Origin: Streptomyces werraensis
GTDB lineage: Bacteria > Actinomycetota > Actinomycetes > Streptomycetales > Streptomycetaceae
DNA length: 64,000 nt
Assembly (NCBI GenBank): GCA_014656175.1
Contig: BNBX01000001.1
Location: forward strand, 124,001-188,000
Direction of reading: 5' to 3'
In this document: positions 19,404 to 28,939 of the stretch, one piece after another
Layout of the letters: each line of letters begins with the position of its first letter
Numbering within the stretch: position 1 is the first letter of the stretch
Notes under the pieces: generated by a model
What the model saw: only the letters and a program-made list of their open reading frames with translations
The model's database searches: none
Told to the model about the DNA's origin: nothing
Made by a program: the position numbers and the translations under genes

Positions 19404-20344
19404 GCGTACGTCTCCTCGCGGACCTGGTCGAGCGCCTGCTGGAGGTCGTCCGGGTAGTCGCAGGAGAACTCCACCCACTGTCCGTCGCCGGGGTGCTCGA
19501 AGCCGAGGCGCACGGCGTGCAGCCACTGCCGGGTCAGCTTCAGCCGCTTGGCGAGCGTGGGGTCGGCGCCGTAGGTGAGGTCGCCGACGCAGGGGTGACG
19601 GTGGGCGGCCATGTGCACCCGGATCTGGTGCGTGCGGCCGGTCTCCAGCTTCACGTCGAGCAGGGACGCCGCGCGGAACGCCTCGATCAGGTCGTAGTGC
19701 GTGACGGACGGCTTGCCCTCGGCGGTGACCGCCCACTTGTAGTCGTGGTGCGGGTGGCGGCCGATGGGGGCGTCGATGGTGCCGCTGGTCGGGTCGGGGT
19801 GGCCCTGGACGAGCGTGTGGTAGCGCTTGTCGACCGTGCGCTCCTTGAACTGGCGCTTCAGCGACGTGTACGCGTACTCGGACTTGGCGACCACCATCAG
19901 CCCGGAGGTGCCGACGTCGAGGCGGTGCACGATGCCCTGGCGCTCGGCGGCGCCGGAGGTCGAGACACGGAAGCCCGCGGCGGCCAGACCGCCGATCACG
20001 GTCGGTCCGGTCCAGCCCGGGGAGGGGTGGGCGGCGACGCCGACGGGCTTGACGATCACGACCACGTCGTCGTCGTCGTGCACGATCTCCATGCCCTCGA
20101 CCGGCTCGGCGACGACCTGCACCGGGGCGGGCGCCTGCGGCATCTCCACCTCGAGCCAGGCGCCCCCGCTGACCCGCTCGGACTTCCCGACCACCGACCC
20201 GTCGACCGTGACCTTCCCCGCGGCGGCGAGCTCCGCCGCCTTGGTACGGGAGAAGCCGAACATGCGGGAGATGGCGGCGTCGACACGCTCGCCCTCCAGG
20301 CCGTCGGGCACGGGCAGGGTACGGATCTCGGGAATCGTGCTCAC
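19400..20344 (-). CDS. rluD: RluD-type 23S rRNA pseudouridine synthase
   Basis: 314 residues from GTG 20344. An S4 RNA-binding domain spans about residues 17-65 ([20 protein letters not shown]). The RsuA/RluA catalytic domain follows with [15 protein letters not shown] (140-154), containing the catalytic Asp143, and the later [13 protein letters not shown] motif. The family converts uridines of 23S rRNA, or sometimes tRNA, to pseudouridine; exact target sites are inferred only. It follows lspA by 75 bases and is coupled to the GNAT gene. Confidence 0.92.
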   Translation of the reverse strand: MSTIPEIRTLPVPDGLEGERVDAAISRMFGFSRTKAAELAAAGKVTVDGSVVGKSERVSGGAWLEVEMPQAPAPVQVVAEPVEGMEIVHDDDDVVVIVKPVGVAAHPSPGWTGPTVIGGLAAAGFRVSTSGAAERQGIVHRLDVGTSGLMVVAKSEYAYTSLKRQFKERTVDKRYHTLVQGHPDPTSGTIDAPIGRHPHHDYKWAVTAEGKPSVTHYDLIEAFRAASLLDVKLETGRTHQIRVHMAAHRHPCVGDLTYGADPTLAKRLKLTRQWLHAVRLGFEHPGDGQWVEFSCDYPDDLQQALDQVREETYA

Positions 20345-20419
20345 CCGTCGAGTATGCCGGACGGGCGGGTCACTCCCGCACGGGAGTGACGGGGCCCTCA
20401 GTCCTCGCGGTCCGCGCCG

Positions 20420-21061
20420 TCAGTCCTTGTGGACCGTGCCGTCAGGGTCGAGGCCCCGGAAGGACAGCAGCACGATCAGGATGCCGCCGCACACGATGGC
20501 CGAGTCGGCCAGGTTGAACACGGCGAAGTGCTTGGGCGCGATGAAGTCGACGACCGCGCCCTCGAAGACGCCCGGCGAGCGGAAGATCCGATCGGTGAGG
20601 TTGCCGAGGGCGCCGCCGAGGAGCAGGCCGAGCGCGATCGCCCAGGGCAGGCTGTAGAGCTTACGGGCCAGGCGGAAGATCACCACGATCACCGCCGCCG
20701 CGATCACCGTGAAGATCACCGTGAACGCCTCGCCGAAGCCGAAGGCCGCGCCCGCGTTGCGGATCGCCTCGAAGCGCAGCCAGTCGCCGACGATCTCGAT
20801 CGGCTCGTGGTGCTCCAGCTTGGCGACCACGATCATCTTGCTGATCAGGTCGAGGAGGTAGGCGAAGGCGGCGACGGCGAACAGCACGGCGATCCGCCGC
20901 CTGCCGCGGGGCCGCTCCGCCTCCTCCGTCGTACCGTCGGCGCCGGCCGGCTCCCCGCCGTCCCGGCCCCGCAGGTCCCGGTCCTCGAGGTCCCGGTCCT
21001 GCCCGTTCCGGTCCGCGTCCGGGGTGTCCGGCGTACCGATGATGCGCTCCGCCTCTGCCAC
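20420..21061 (-). CDS. lspA: Lipoprotein signal peptidase (signal peptidase II)
   Basis: 213 residues from GTG 21061. The first ~55 residues are a charged Asp/Arg/Glu-rich extension, longer than in E. coli LspA. Four membrane helices follow. Catalytic aspartates are D157 in [11 protein letters not shown] and D186 in VFNLADSAI, with the conserved RNAGAAFG loop and VVDFI. The enzyme removes signal peptides from diacylglyceryl-modified prolipoproteins in the membrane. It sits between the DksA/TraR-type gene (65 bases upstream) and rluD, probably one operon. Confidence 0.95.
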   Translation of the reverse strand: MAEAERIIGTPDTPDADRNGQDRDLEDRDLRGRDGGEPAGADGTTEEAERPRGRRRIAVLFAVAAFAYLLDLISKMIVVAKLEHHEPIEIVGDWLRFEAIRNAGAAFGFGEAFTVIFTVIAAAVIVVIFRLARKLYSLPWAIALGLLLGGALGNLTDRIFRSPGVFEGAVVDFIAPKHFAVFNLADSAIVCGGILIVLLSFRGLDPDGTVHKD

Positions 21062-21126
21062 GTGAGTCCCTCAGCCTAGGTCCTTGACTGAGGACGAGGG
21101 TACGGCACGGCCTGCGGGGCCGCTCC

Positions 21127-21936
21127 TCAGTACCGGCGCTCCTGCTTCTGCTTGCACTCGACGCACAGGGTGGCCCTCGGGAAGGCCTGCATACGGGCCT
21201 TGCCGATGGGTTTGCCGCAGTTCTCGCACAGGCCGTAGGTGCCCGCGTCGAGCCGCTGGAGCGCCCGCTCGAACTGGTCGAGCATCTCGCGCGCGTTCGC
21301 CGCGAGGGCCAGTTCGTGCTCGCGCGTGATGTTCTTGGTGCCGGTGTCGGCGTCGTCGTCGCCCGCGCCGTCGCCGGAGTCCCGCATCAGACCGGCCAGC
21401 GACCGCTCGGAGGAGCTGATCTCCTCGCGCAGCCGCAGCACCTCCGACATCAGCTCGGTCCGGGCCTCCTCGACCTCTTCGCCGGTCCACGGCTCCTCGC
21501 CGGGACGCACCGCGAGCTCGCCCGGCTCCACGGCGTTGTGGCGGGCCTTGGGCACGGCGGTCGCCGCCGCCGCTGTGGCCGCCGGGCCAGGGGTCTTCTT
21601 CGCACCCACCGTCGTCACTCCCGTCTGCGCCGCGGCCTCGGCCGCGTCCGCGTCGTCGGCCGCGCTGTGCCCGGCCCCGTCCTGAGCGGACCCGCTGGTC
21701 CTGGCCGCACCGTTCCCCTCGGGGGCGCCCTGACGGACGCTCCCGCCGTGACCCGCGGCGGCCGCCTTTCCGGCGGCTCCCCGTGCCGGCTTCCTGCCGG
21801 CGAGCTTCTTCGCGGTGGCCTTGCGGCCTCCGGCCTTCGCGGTGGCACCCTTCGACGCCGTCGTCCCGGACGCGGCCTCGGCCGCACCGGCCTTCGTCTC
21901 GGCGGCCTCGGCCGCCGCACCCTTCTTCGCCACCAT
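21127..21936 (-). CDS. DksA/TraR-type zinc-finger protein with Ala/Lys-rich extension
   Basis: 269 residues from ATG 21936, which has AAGGGG nine bases upstream; a GTG at 21954 would overlap that ribosome-binding site. Residues 1-130 are low complexity, rich in Ala, Lys, Gly and Thr with AKK/AGRK runs like histone H1 tails. A coiled coil follows (about 160-225), then the four-cysteine zinc finger CENC (237-240) and CVEC (258-261). DksA-family proteins bind the RNA polymerase secondary channel. The usual acidic DxxDxA coiled-coil tip is not evident, so the exact mode is uncertain. The tail might bind nucleic acid. Confidence 0.88.
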   Translation of the reverse strand: MVAKKGAAAEAAETKAGAAEAASGTTASKGATAKAGGRKATAKKLAGRKPARGAAGKAAAAGHGGSVRQGAPEGNGAARTSGSAQDGAGHSAADDADAAEAAAQTGVTTVGAKKTPGPAATAAAATAVPKARHNAVEPGELAVRPGEEPWTGEEVEEARTELMSEVLRLREEISSSERSLAGLMRDSGDGAGDDDADTGTKNITREHELALAANAREMLDQFERALQRLDAGTYGLCENCGKPIGKARMQAFPRATLCVECKQKQERRY

Positions 21937-22235
21937 GGCCGCGGGCCCCTTCACATATTGTGATCTTGCGCGCGAATCGTGCTGGGACGATAAATCGACC
22001 GGGGCCCTGCGGCAACGGGGCGCACCGCACGGTCACCTCGCCCCGTGCACGCCGCGCGGCGACCTGCATGCGTTGTGCCCAGCTACCCGCCGGGTATGCC
22101 GCCCGCACGGACGTCCCGGTATTCCGAACAGGCGTACCGGTCCATTCGGGGCATCACCGGGCATACCGTCGCGGGAAATGCGGTCGGCCGCCCGCCCCGC
22201 CGCGCCGTACACTGGGCGGAGCGAAAAGCGTGGAT
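21937..22235. promoter_or_regulatory. Divergent promoter region of the DksA/TraR-type gene and ileS
   Basis: About 300 bases with no supported gene. For ileS, TACACT at 22208-22213 is a plausible -10, with RNA starting around 22220, just before the T-box stem I. Its -35 is poor. The minus-strand side has an AT-rich patch (21953-21962) close to the DksA/TraR-type start. Short GGTATGCC/GGCATACC half-sites occur near 22092-22100 and 22160-22168, with unknown meaning. Confidence 0.45.
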
Positions 22236-22513
22236 GGGGACGAGTAGCGGCGTACGCAGCCCAGAGCGACCCGGGGACGGTGTGAGCCCGGGGGCGAGCG
22301 CGACGTGAAGATCACCCCGGAGCCGCCGGAAGAAAGCCGCAGCGAGGCCGCAGCGGCGAGTAGAACCGGCATCGCGACCCGAATGAGGGGGCTCACCGGA
22401 GCGTACGGCGCACTGGAGGGCCAAGGAGGGTGGTACCGCGGGAGCGCGCCGACGGCGGCGCAAGGACTTGAGCTCTCGTCCCTCCGGTCGGAAGGCAGCA
22501 AGTCCGCCGGAGG
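22236..22513 (+). promoter_or_regulatory. Translational T-box riboswitch of ileS
   Basis: The leader has stem I closed by GGGG (22236-22239) and CCCC (22315-22318), an AGTA motif at 22243-22246 and the specifier ATC (isoleucine) at 22311-22313. The T-box AGGGTGGTACCGCG lies at 22427-22440. Its GGAGGG (22425-22430) can pair with CCCTCC (22480-22485), forming the antisequestrator when TGGT binds the uncharged tRNA end. Otherwise CCTCCGG (22481-22487) pairs with CCGGAGG (22507-22513) and hides the ribosome-binding site of ileS. The regulation is therefore at translation. Translational T-boxes in actinobacterial ileS genes are known. Confidence 0.93.
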
Positions 22514-22523
22514 AAGCCCGCTG

Positions 22524-25500
22524 ATGACAACGCCGACGTACCGCCCGGTACCCGCCCAGGTCGACCTGCCCGCGCTCGAGCACACGGTGCTCAGGTTCTG
22601 GGACGAGCAGAAGATCTTCGCCAAGAGCCTGGAGCAGTCCGAGGGCCGCCCCGAATGGGTCTTCTACGAGGGTCCGCCCACCGCCAACGGCATGCCCGGC
22701 GCCCACCACATCGAGGCCCGCGTCTTCAAGGACGTCTTCCCCCGCTTCCGCACCATGCGCGGCTACCACGTGGCCCGCAAGGCCGGCTGGGACTGCCACG
22801 GCCTCCCGGTGGAGCTGGCCGTGGAGAAGGAGCTGGGCTTCTCCGGCAAGCAGGACATCGAGGCGTACGGCATCGCCGAGTTCAACGCCAAGTGCCGTGA
22901 GTCGGTGACCCGGCACACGGACGCCTTCGCCGAGCTGACGACCCGCATGGGCTACTGGGTCGACCTCGACGAGGCGTACCGGACCATGGACCCGGAGTAC
23001 GTCGAGTCGGTCTGGTGGTCGCTGAAGGAGATCTTCAACAAGGGCCTGCTGGTCCAGGACCACCGCGTCGCCCCCTGGTGCCCCCGCTGCGGCACCGGCC
23101 TGTCCGACCACGAGCTGGCGCAGGGCTACGAGACGGTCGTCGACCCGTCGGTCTACGTCCGCTTCCCGCTGACCTCCGGCCCGCTGGCCGGCGAGGCGGC
23201 CCTGCTGGTGTGGACGACCACCCCGTGGACCCTGGTGTCCAACACGGCGGTCGCCGCCCACCCCGAGGTGACCTACGTGGTGGCGACCAACGGCGAGGAG
23301 AAGCTGGTCGTCGCCGAGCCGCTGGTCGGGAAGGCGCTCGGCGAGGGCTGGGAGACCACCGGGCAGACCTTCACCGGGGCCGAGATGGAGCGCTGGACGT
23401 ATCAGCGTCCCTTCGAGCTGGTGGAGTTCCCGGCGGAGGCCCACTACGTGGTCAACGCCGAGTACGTCACCACCGAGGACGGCACGGGTCTGGTCCACCA
23501 GTCCCCCGCCTTCGGTGAGGACGACCTCAGGGTCTGCCGCTCCTACGGCCTGCCCGTGGTCAACCCGGTCCGCCCCGACGGCACCTTCGAGGAGGACCTG
23601 CCGCTGGTCGGCGGGGTCTTCTTCAAGAAGGCCGACGAGCAGCTCACGGAGGACCTCCGGCAGCGCGGCCTGCTCTTCAAGCACCTGCCGTACGAGCACA
23701 GCTACCCCCACTGCTGGCGCTGCCACACCGCGCTCCTCTACTACGCGCAGCCGTCCTGGTACATCCGCACCACCGCCGTCAAGGACCGGCTGCTCGAGGA
23801 GAACGAGAACACCAACTGGTTCCCGGACACGGTCAAGCACGGCCGGTACGGCGACTGGCTGAACAACAACATCGACTGGGCGCTGTCCCGCAACCGCTAC
23901 TGGGGCACGCCGCTGCCCATCTGGCGCTGCGAGGAGAACCACCTCACCTGCGTCGGCTCGCTCACCGAGCTGACGGAGCTGACCGGCACGGACCAGTCGG
24001 GGCTCGACCCGCACCGCCCGTACATCGACGAGGTCACCTTCGCCTGCCCGCAGGACGGATGCGGCGCCACGGCGACCCGCGTGCCCGAGGTCATCGACGC
24101 CTGGTACGACTCGGGCTCCATGCCGTTCGCGCAGTGGGGCTACCCGTACAAGAACAAGGAACTCTTCGAGTCCCGGTACCCCGCGCAGTTCATCTCCGAG
24201 GCCATCGACCAGACCCGCGGCTGGTTCTACACGCTGATGGCGGTCGGCACGCTCGTCTTCGACAAGTCGTCGTACGAGAACGTCGTGTGCCTCGGCCACA
24301 TCCTCGCCGAGGACGGCCGCAAGATGTCCAAGCACCTGGGCAACATCCTGCAGCCGATCCCGCTGATGGACCAGCACGGCGCCGACGCGGTGCGCTGGTT
24401 CATGGCGGCCGGCGGTTCCCCGTGGGCGGCCCGCCGGGTCGGCCACGGCACCATCCAGGAGGTCGTCCGCAAGACGCTCCTCACGTACTGGAACACGGTC
24501 GCCTTCCAGGCCCTGTACGCCCGCACGTCCAACTGGGCGCCGAGCGAGGCCGACCCGGCCCCGGCCGACCGCCCGGTGCTGGACCGCTGGCTGCTGTCCG
24601 AACTGCACGCCCTCACCGACCAGGTGACCCAGGCGCTGGAGAACTACGACACCCAGCGGGCCGGCAAGCTGCTGTCCGCGTTCGTCGACGACCTCTCCAA
24701 CTGGTACGTCCGCCGCTCCCGCCGCCGCTTCTGGCAGGGCGACAAGGCCGCGCTGCGCACCCTGCACGAGGTCGTGGAGACGGTGACCAAGCTCATGGCC
24801 CCGCTCACCCCGTTCATCACCGAGCGGGTGTGGCAGGACATGGTCGTCCCCGTCACGCCGGGCGCGCCGGAGTCGGTGCACCTGTCCTCGTGGCCGGAGG
24901 CGGACCTGTCCGCGGTCGACCCGGAGCTGTCCCGCCAGATGGCGCTGGTGCGCCGCCTGGTGGAGCTGGGCCGCGCCACGCGAGCCGAGTCGGGCGTCAA
25001 GACGCGTCAGCCGCTGCGGCGGGCGCTGATCGCGGCGGCCGGCTTCGACGCCCTCGGCCCGGAGCTGCACACGCAGATCACGGAGGAGCTGAACGTCGAG
25101 TCGCTGGCGCTGCTGTCCGAGGTGGGCGGCTCGCTGGTGGACACCACGGCCAAGGCCAACTTCCGCGCGCTGGGCAAGCGGTTCGGCAAGCGGGTCCAGG
25201 ACGTGGCCAAGGCGGTCGCGAACGCCGACGCCGCGGCGCTGTCCGCGGCCCTGCGCGAGGGCACGGCCTCGGTGGAGGTCGACGGCGAGACGATCACCCT
25301 CTCCCCGGACGAGGTGATCATCACGGAAACGCCGCGCGAGGGCTGGTCGGTGGCGTCCGACGCGGGCGCCACGGTCGCCCTGGACCTGGAGATCACCGAG
25401 GAGCTGCGCCGCGCGGGCCTCGCCCGTGACGCGATCCGGCTGATCCAGGAGGCCCGCAAGAACAGCGGCCTGGACGTGGCCGACCGGATCGCCCTGCGCT

Positions 25501-25667
25501 GGACGTCGGACGACGCCGCCACGGCGGCCGCGCTGACGGAGCACGCGGAGCTGATCGCCGACGAGGTGCTCGCCACGGACTTCGCCCGGGGCGAGGCGGA
25601 CGACTCCTACGGCGCCCCGTTCACGGACGAGGGCCTGTCCCTGACGTTCCGTCTGCGCAAGGCGTAA
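22524..25667 (+). CDS. ileS: Isoleucyl-tRNA synthetase, type 2-like
   Basis: 1047 residues from ATG 22524, with GGAGGA 9-10 bases upstream; the frame upstream of it is the T-box leader. Class I catalytic domain: the signature loop is ANGMPGAHHIEA, with GAHH at 59-62 instead of HxGH, and KMSK in GRKMSKHLGN. An editing (CP1) domain and the C-terminal anticodon-binding region follow. The sequence type (YEGPPTANGMPG, FSGKQDIEAYG) is that of eukaryote-like IleRS2. That group tolerates mupirocin, and the GxHH variant has been linked to especially high resistance (recalled). Confidence 0.96.
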   Translation: MTTPTYRPVPAQVDLPALEHTVLRFWDEQKIFAKSLEQSEGRPEWVFYEGPPTANGMPGAHHIEARVFKDVFPRFRTMRGYHVARKAGWDCHGLPVELAVEKELGFSGKQDIEAYGIAEFNAKCRESVTRHTDAFAELTTRMGYWVDLDEAYRTMDPEYVESVWWSLKEIFNKGLLVQDHRVAPWCPRCGTGLSDHELAQGYETVVDPSVYVRFPLTSGPLAGEAALLVWTTTPWTLVSNTAVAAHPEVTYVVATNGEEKLVVAEPLVGKALGEGWETTGQTFTGAEMERWTYQRPFELVEFPAEAHYVVNAEYVTTEDGTGLVHQSPAFGEDDLRVCRSYGLPVVNPVRPDGTFEEDLPLVGGVFFKKADEQLTEDLRQRGLLFKHLPYEHSYPHCWRCHTALLYYAQPSWYIRTTAVKDRLLEENENTNWFPDTVKHGRYGDWLNNNIDWALSRNRYWGTPLPIWRCEENHLTCVGSLTELTELTGTDQSGLDPHRPYIDEVTFACPQDGCGATATRVPEVIDAWYDSGSMPFAQWGYPYKNKELFESRYPAQFISEAIDQTRGWFYTLMAVGTLVFDKSSYENVVCLGHILAEDGRKMSKHLGNILQPIPLMDQHGADAVRWFMAAGGSPWAARRVGHGTIQEVVRKTLLTYWNTVAFQALYARTSNWAPSEADPAPADRPVLDRWLLSELHALTDQVTQALENYDTQRAGKLLSAFVDDLSNWYVRRSRRRFWQGDKAALRTLHEVVETVTKLMAPLTPFITERVWQDMVVPVTPGAPESVHLSSWPEADLSAVDPELSRQMALVRRLVELGRATRAESGVKTRQPLRRALIAAAGFDALGPELHTQITEELNVESLALLSEVGGSLVDTTAKANFRALGKRFGKRVQDVAKAVANADAAALSAALREGTASVEVDGETITLSPDEVIITETPREGWSVASDAGATVALDLEITEELRRAGLARDAIRLIQEARKNSGLDVADRIALRWTSDDAATAAALTEHAELIADEVLATDFARGEADDSYGAPFTDEGLSLTFRLRKA

Positions 25668-25681
25668 CCGCCGTCACACGG

Positions 25682-25729
25682 CGAAGGCCCGTTCTCGCGG
25701 AGGAAGTTCTCCGGGAGAACGGGCCTTCG
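25682..25729 (+). terminator. ileS terminator
   Basis: CGAAGGCCCGTTCTC (25682-25696) pairs perfectly with GAGAACGGGCCTTCG (25715-25729), 14 bases after the stop. The loop itself contains a smaller complementary pair. Confidence 0.85.
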
Positions 25730-25832
25730 GCGTTGCGTGCGTCGGACATGTCCGCCGCGTCCGAACAAACGGAGCGAACCGTGGGAAACCTCTGTGAACC
25801 GCTGTGAACCGGTGGGAACACGCGTAGCACAA

Positions 25833-25870
25833 GGGCGGGGCCCCGGGTTGGTGAACCCGGGGCCCCGCCC
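25833..25870 (-). terminator. divIVA terminator
   Basis: A 17-bp perfect hairpin, GGGCGGGGCCCCGGGTT with its complement around a GGTG loop, lies 46 bases past the divIVA stop. With the ileS hairpin it separates two convergent transcripts. Confidence 0.85.
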
Positions 25871-25915
25871 TGAACGCTGCCGACTTCTACGCCGTACCTA
25901 TGGCCACAGGGGCCG

Positions 25916-27058
25916 TCAGTTGTCGTCCTCGTCGATCAGGAAGCCACGCATCGGCGAGGGAGCCTGACCCATCGGCGAGGGGCCCTGCGGACGGACCGGA
26001 GCCATGGGCTGGGTCATCGCCGGCTGCATCTGCTGCTGACCGCCGTACGACGGGCCGGACTGGCCGCCGGGGCCGCCCATCTGGTTGCCGCCGTAGGACG
26101 GGGCACCCGCGCCGGCCGGGGCCATCGAGGGCGCCGGGGACGGCGGCAGGGACGGAGCGGCGCTCGCGGGCTGACGCGGCGGGGCGAGCGAGTCGTCCGC
26201 CTGGGTCTCCAGCTGACGCAGCTGCGACTCCAGGTAGGACTTCAGCCGCGTGCGGTACTCGCGCTCGAAGCCGCGCAGGTCCTCGACCTTGCGCTCCAGC
26301 GTGGCGCGGGCGGACTCCAGGGAGCCCATCGCGACGCGGTGCTTCTCCTGCGCGTCCCGCTCCAGGGCGTCGGCCTTGGCACGGGCGTCACGCTCGAGGC
26401 CCTCGGCACGCGAACGCGCCTCGCCCACGATCTTGTTGGCCTCGGAACGGGCCTCCGCGATCGCCTGGTCGGCGGTCTGCTGGGCCAGCGACAGGACGCG
26501 CGCGGCGCTGTCGCCACCGGGGCCCCCCTGACCGGGGAGACCGGGACCGCCCATGGGACCGCCCATCGGGCCGCCAGGACCCATCTGCCCCTGCATCGGG
26601 CCGCCCTGGCCCATCGGCCCGGGACCCTGGCCCATGGGGCCGTGACCCTGCGGGCCGCCCTGTCCGCCGGGGCCGGCGGGCAGCTGAGGAGCACCGCTCG
26701 GCAGCTGGGGCGGGCCACCCATGGGGCCGCCCATCTGCTGCTGCGGCGGGCCCGATATGCCGGCGGGCACCGGAGCGCCGGGACCTCGCATGCCCTGCTG
26801 GGGCATGCCGGGAGGCGGACCCTGCTGTTGCTGCTGGTCCTGCTGCTCCGGAGGCTTGCGCATGTTCTGCTGGTTCTGCGCCGCGGCGCGCGTGGCAGCG
26901 GCCAGCTTGGCGCGCAGGTCCTCGTTCTCGCGCAGCAGGCGCGTCAGTTCGGCTTCGACCTCGTCGAGGAAGGCATCGACCTCGTCCTCGTCATAGCCTT
27001 CTCGGAGGCGGACGGTCGTGAACTGCTTGTTCCGCACGTCCTCGGGGGTCAACGGCAT
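25916..27058 (-). CDS. divIVA: DivIVA polar-growth scaffold
   Basis: 380 residues. The N-terminal lipid-binding domain is typical ([20 protein letters not shown], about 1-60, with a short coiled coil). A Gln/Pro/Gly/Met-rich linker spans about 68-182 and includes repeats such as [12 protein letters not shown] long coiled coil (about 185-287) follows, then a Pro/Gln/Gly-rich tail ending GFLIDEDDN. DivIVA marks hyphal tips and branch sites and is essential in streptomycetes (known). It is the last gene of the ftsZ-side block and follows yggT by 55 bases. Confidence 0.96.
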   Translation of the reverse strand: MPLTPEDVRNKQFTTVRLREGYDEDEVDAFLDEVEAELTRLLRENEDLRAKLAAATRAAAQNQQNMRKPPEQQDQQQQQGPPPGMPQQGMRGPGAPVPAGISGPPQQQMGGPMGGPPQLPSGAPQLPAGPGGQGGPQGHGPMGQGPGPMGQGGPMQGQMGPGGPMGGPMGGPGLPGQGGPGGDSAARVLSLAQQTADQAIAEARSEANKIVGEARSRAEGLERDARAKADALERDAQEKHRVAMGSLESARATLERKVEDLRGFEREYRTRLKSYLESQLRQLETQADDSLAPPRQPASAAPSLPPSPAPSMAPAGAGAPSYGGNQMGGPGGQSGPSYGGQQQMQPAMTQPMAPVRPQGPSPMGQAPSPMRGFLIDEDDN

Positions 27059-27113
27059 CTCTTCACCTCAACGTAGTCATCGGCAGTCGGCAAGACCGTA
27101 TCGTCCAGCCTCA

Positions 27114-27401
27114 TCACACAAACCTCTGTGCGACGGAGATGAGGATCCAGACGATGATCATCAGGACGAAGAAGGACAGGTCGAGCGCCACGCCCCCGAG
27201 ACGCAGCGGCGGGATGAACCGCCGCAGAAGCTTCAGCGGTGGATCGGTGACAGTGTAGGTGGCCTCCAGAACGACCACCATCGCCTTGCCGGGTTGCCAT
27301 GAGCGGGCGAACTGGAACACGTAATCCATGACCAAACGGAAGATCAGCACGATGAGGAACACCATCAGCGCGATGTAGATCACCTGCGCGAACACGCCCA
27401 T
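27114..27401 (-). CDS. yggT: YggT family membrane protein
   Basis: 95 residues with two hydrophobic helices (about 4-28 and 72-92) and the loop PxxLLRRFIPPLRLGGVALD, the YGGT-family signature. YggT/YlmG proteins are encoded beside sepF in Gram-positive bacteria and help membrane or division organisation; the precise role is open. It lies between sepF (48 bases upstream) and divIVA. Confidence 0.93.
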   Translation of the reverse strand: MGVFAQVIYIALMVFLIVLIFRLVMDYVFQFARSWQPGKAMVVVLEATYTVTDPPLKLLRRFIPPLRLGGVALDLSFFVLMIIVWILISVAQRFV

Positions 27402-27449
27402 GGTCTGCTTTTCCCTCTCCCCTGTGCCGCTCTCGTCCGGTCCTGCGTC

Positions 27450-28091
27450 TCAGCTCTGGTTGAAGAACCCGCCCTCTGCGATGCGGGCCTTGTCCTCCGC
27501 CGTGACATCGACGTTAGCAGGCGACAACAGGAACACCTTCTGCGTCACCCGCTCGATACTGCCGTGAAGACCAAACACCAAACCTGCCGCAAAGTCGACA
27601 AGTCGCTTCGCGTCTGTGTCATCCATCTCAGTCAGATTCATGATCACCGGGGTGCCCTCACGGAAGTGTTCCCCGATGGTACGGGCCTCGTTGTAGGTCC
27701 GGGGGTGAAGCGTGGTGATCCGGTAAGGCTCTCGTTCCGACACGACCTTGGGCATGATCACCGGTGCGTTCTTCTCCAGGCTGGCGCGTTCTTGTGTGAT
27801 GGATGCCACGGGCGCGATCCGCGCCGGACGTGGCGATTCCGCGGGCAGCGAAGCGGACCGGGACACCGGTTCGCGGGGCGCGGGCGGGTGGACGACTCGT
27901 ACCTCTTCGTCCCTTTGTTGCTGATGTGTTCCGTGGGACTGGTGCGACGGCTCGTGCCGCCGGTGGTCCCGCTCCGGCTCCGGGTCGAGTTCCGGTTCGA
28001 AATCGTCGTCTGGGTCGAATCCGCGGCCGTCGTACCCATCGTCCTCCACGAGGCCGAGGTAGACCGCCATCTTGCGCATCGCGCCGGCCAT
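27450..28091 (-). CDS. sepF: Cell division protein SepF
   Basis: 213 residues. ATG 28091 was chosen because GGAGGA precedes it and [17 protein letters not shown] is the typical amphipathic membrane-binding start; the longer open frame is not coding. The linker (about 25-110) is rich in Asp, Glu, Arg, His and Gln. The conserved SepF core is about 125-205 ([44 protein letters not shown]). SepF tethers FtsZ to the membrane and stands in for the absent FtsA in actinomycetes (known). An AT-rich patch at 28183-28192 may contain its own promoter. Confidence 0.95.
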   Translation of the reverse strand: MAGAMRKMAVYLGLVEDDGYDGRGFDPDDDFEPELDPEPERDHRRHEPSHQSHGTHQQQRDEEVRVVHPPAPREPVSRSASLPAESPRPARIAPVASITQERASLEKNAPVIMPKVVSEREPYRITTLHPRTYNEARTIGEHFREGTPVIMNLTEMDDTDAKRLVDFAAGLVFGLHGSIERVTQKVFLLSPANVDVTAEDKARIAEGGFFNQS

Positions 28092-28219
28092 GCTTCGAGT
28101 CCTCCGCTCTGTGGTGGATCCGCTGACGACCGCCAAGTGCCCGCGATCCACTGGGTCCTTGCTCCGCCGTTGGGCGGAAATGACCATATTTTCTGCTGTG
28201 GTCCGACTTCTTGGCGACG

Positions 28220-28939
28220 TTACCCGAGCCTGGGGCGGACTCCGAGTACCGCACTGCCGACGCGCACATGTGTCGCTCCGGCGGCCACGGCCTGTTCGAG
28301 GTCCGCACTCATCCCTGCCGACACCATGTTCGCAGCCGGATGGGTCCGGCGCAGGTCGGTCGACAAATCCATCAACCGCTCGAACGCCGCCTGTTGACGG
28401 CCGGCGTACTCCCCGGTGAGCGGCGCGACGGTCATCAGGCCGTCCAGCCGCAGCCCTTCGGCGCCGGCCACCAGGTCGGCCAGCTCCGCGACGCCGGAGG
28501 GCGCCACGCCGCCGCGCTCGCCCCGGCCGTCGACGCCGGCGTCGAGCGCCACCTGGATGAGGCAGCCGACCTCGCGCCCGGCCCGGACGGCCTCCTTGGA
28601 GAGTGCCGACACAAGACGGGCACGGTCGACAGACTGCACGACATCGGCATAACCGACCACCGAACGCACCTTGTTGGTCTGAAGTTGACCGACGAAATGC
28701 CATACAAGGGGCAGATCCGCGCAGGCCGCCGCCTTCGGGGCGGCGTCCTGGTCGCGGTTCTCGGCGACGTGCCGCACGCCGAGTCCGGAGAGAATGCGCA
28801 CGTCGCTCGCGGGCCACGTCTTGGTGACCACGATCAGCGTCACCTCGTCGCGTCCGCGACCGGCCGCGTCGCACGCGGCGGCGATCCGCTCCTCCACTCT
28901 CGCCAGGTTCGCGGCGAGTTCGTCCTTACGGTCCGTCAT
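28220..28939 (-). CDS. yggS: YggS family PLP homeostasis protein
   Basis: 239 residues from ATG 28939, overlapping the previous stop (ATGA). This is the type III PLP-binding barrel: the PLP lysine lies in [12 protein letters not shown], with [18 protein letters not shown] and the closing [13 protein letters not shown]. The family buffers pyridoxal phosphate and has no strong enzyme activity of its own. In this cluster it is often called ylmE. It ends 128 bases before the sepF start. Confidence 0.94.
   Translation of the reverse strand: MTDRKDELAANLARVEERIAAACDAAGRGRDEVTLIVVTKTWPASDVRILSGLGVRHVAENRDQDAAPKAAACADLPLVWHFVGQLQTNKVRSVVGYADVVQSVDRARLVSALSKEAVRAGREVGCLIQVALDAGVDGRGERGGVAPSGVAELADLVAGAEGLRLDGLMTVAPLTGEYAGRQQAAFERLMDLSTDLRRTHPAANMVSAGMSADLEQAVAAGATHVRVGSAVLGVRPRLG

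Noticed and set aside
22305..22523. N-terminal extension of ileS
   Set aside because: The extra 73 codons fall within the T-box leader; the true ATG at 22524 has its own ribosome-binding site.
22083..25544. 1153-residue open frame opposite ileS
   Set aside because: It runs antisense through ileS and its leader and shows composition bias (Gly, Arg, His, Leu) with no recognisable domain.
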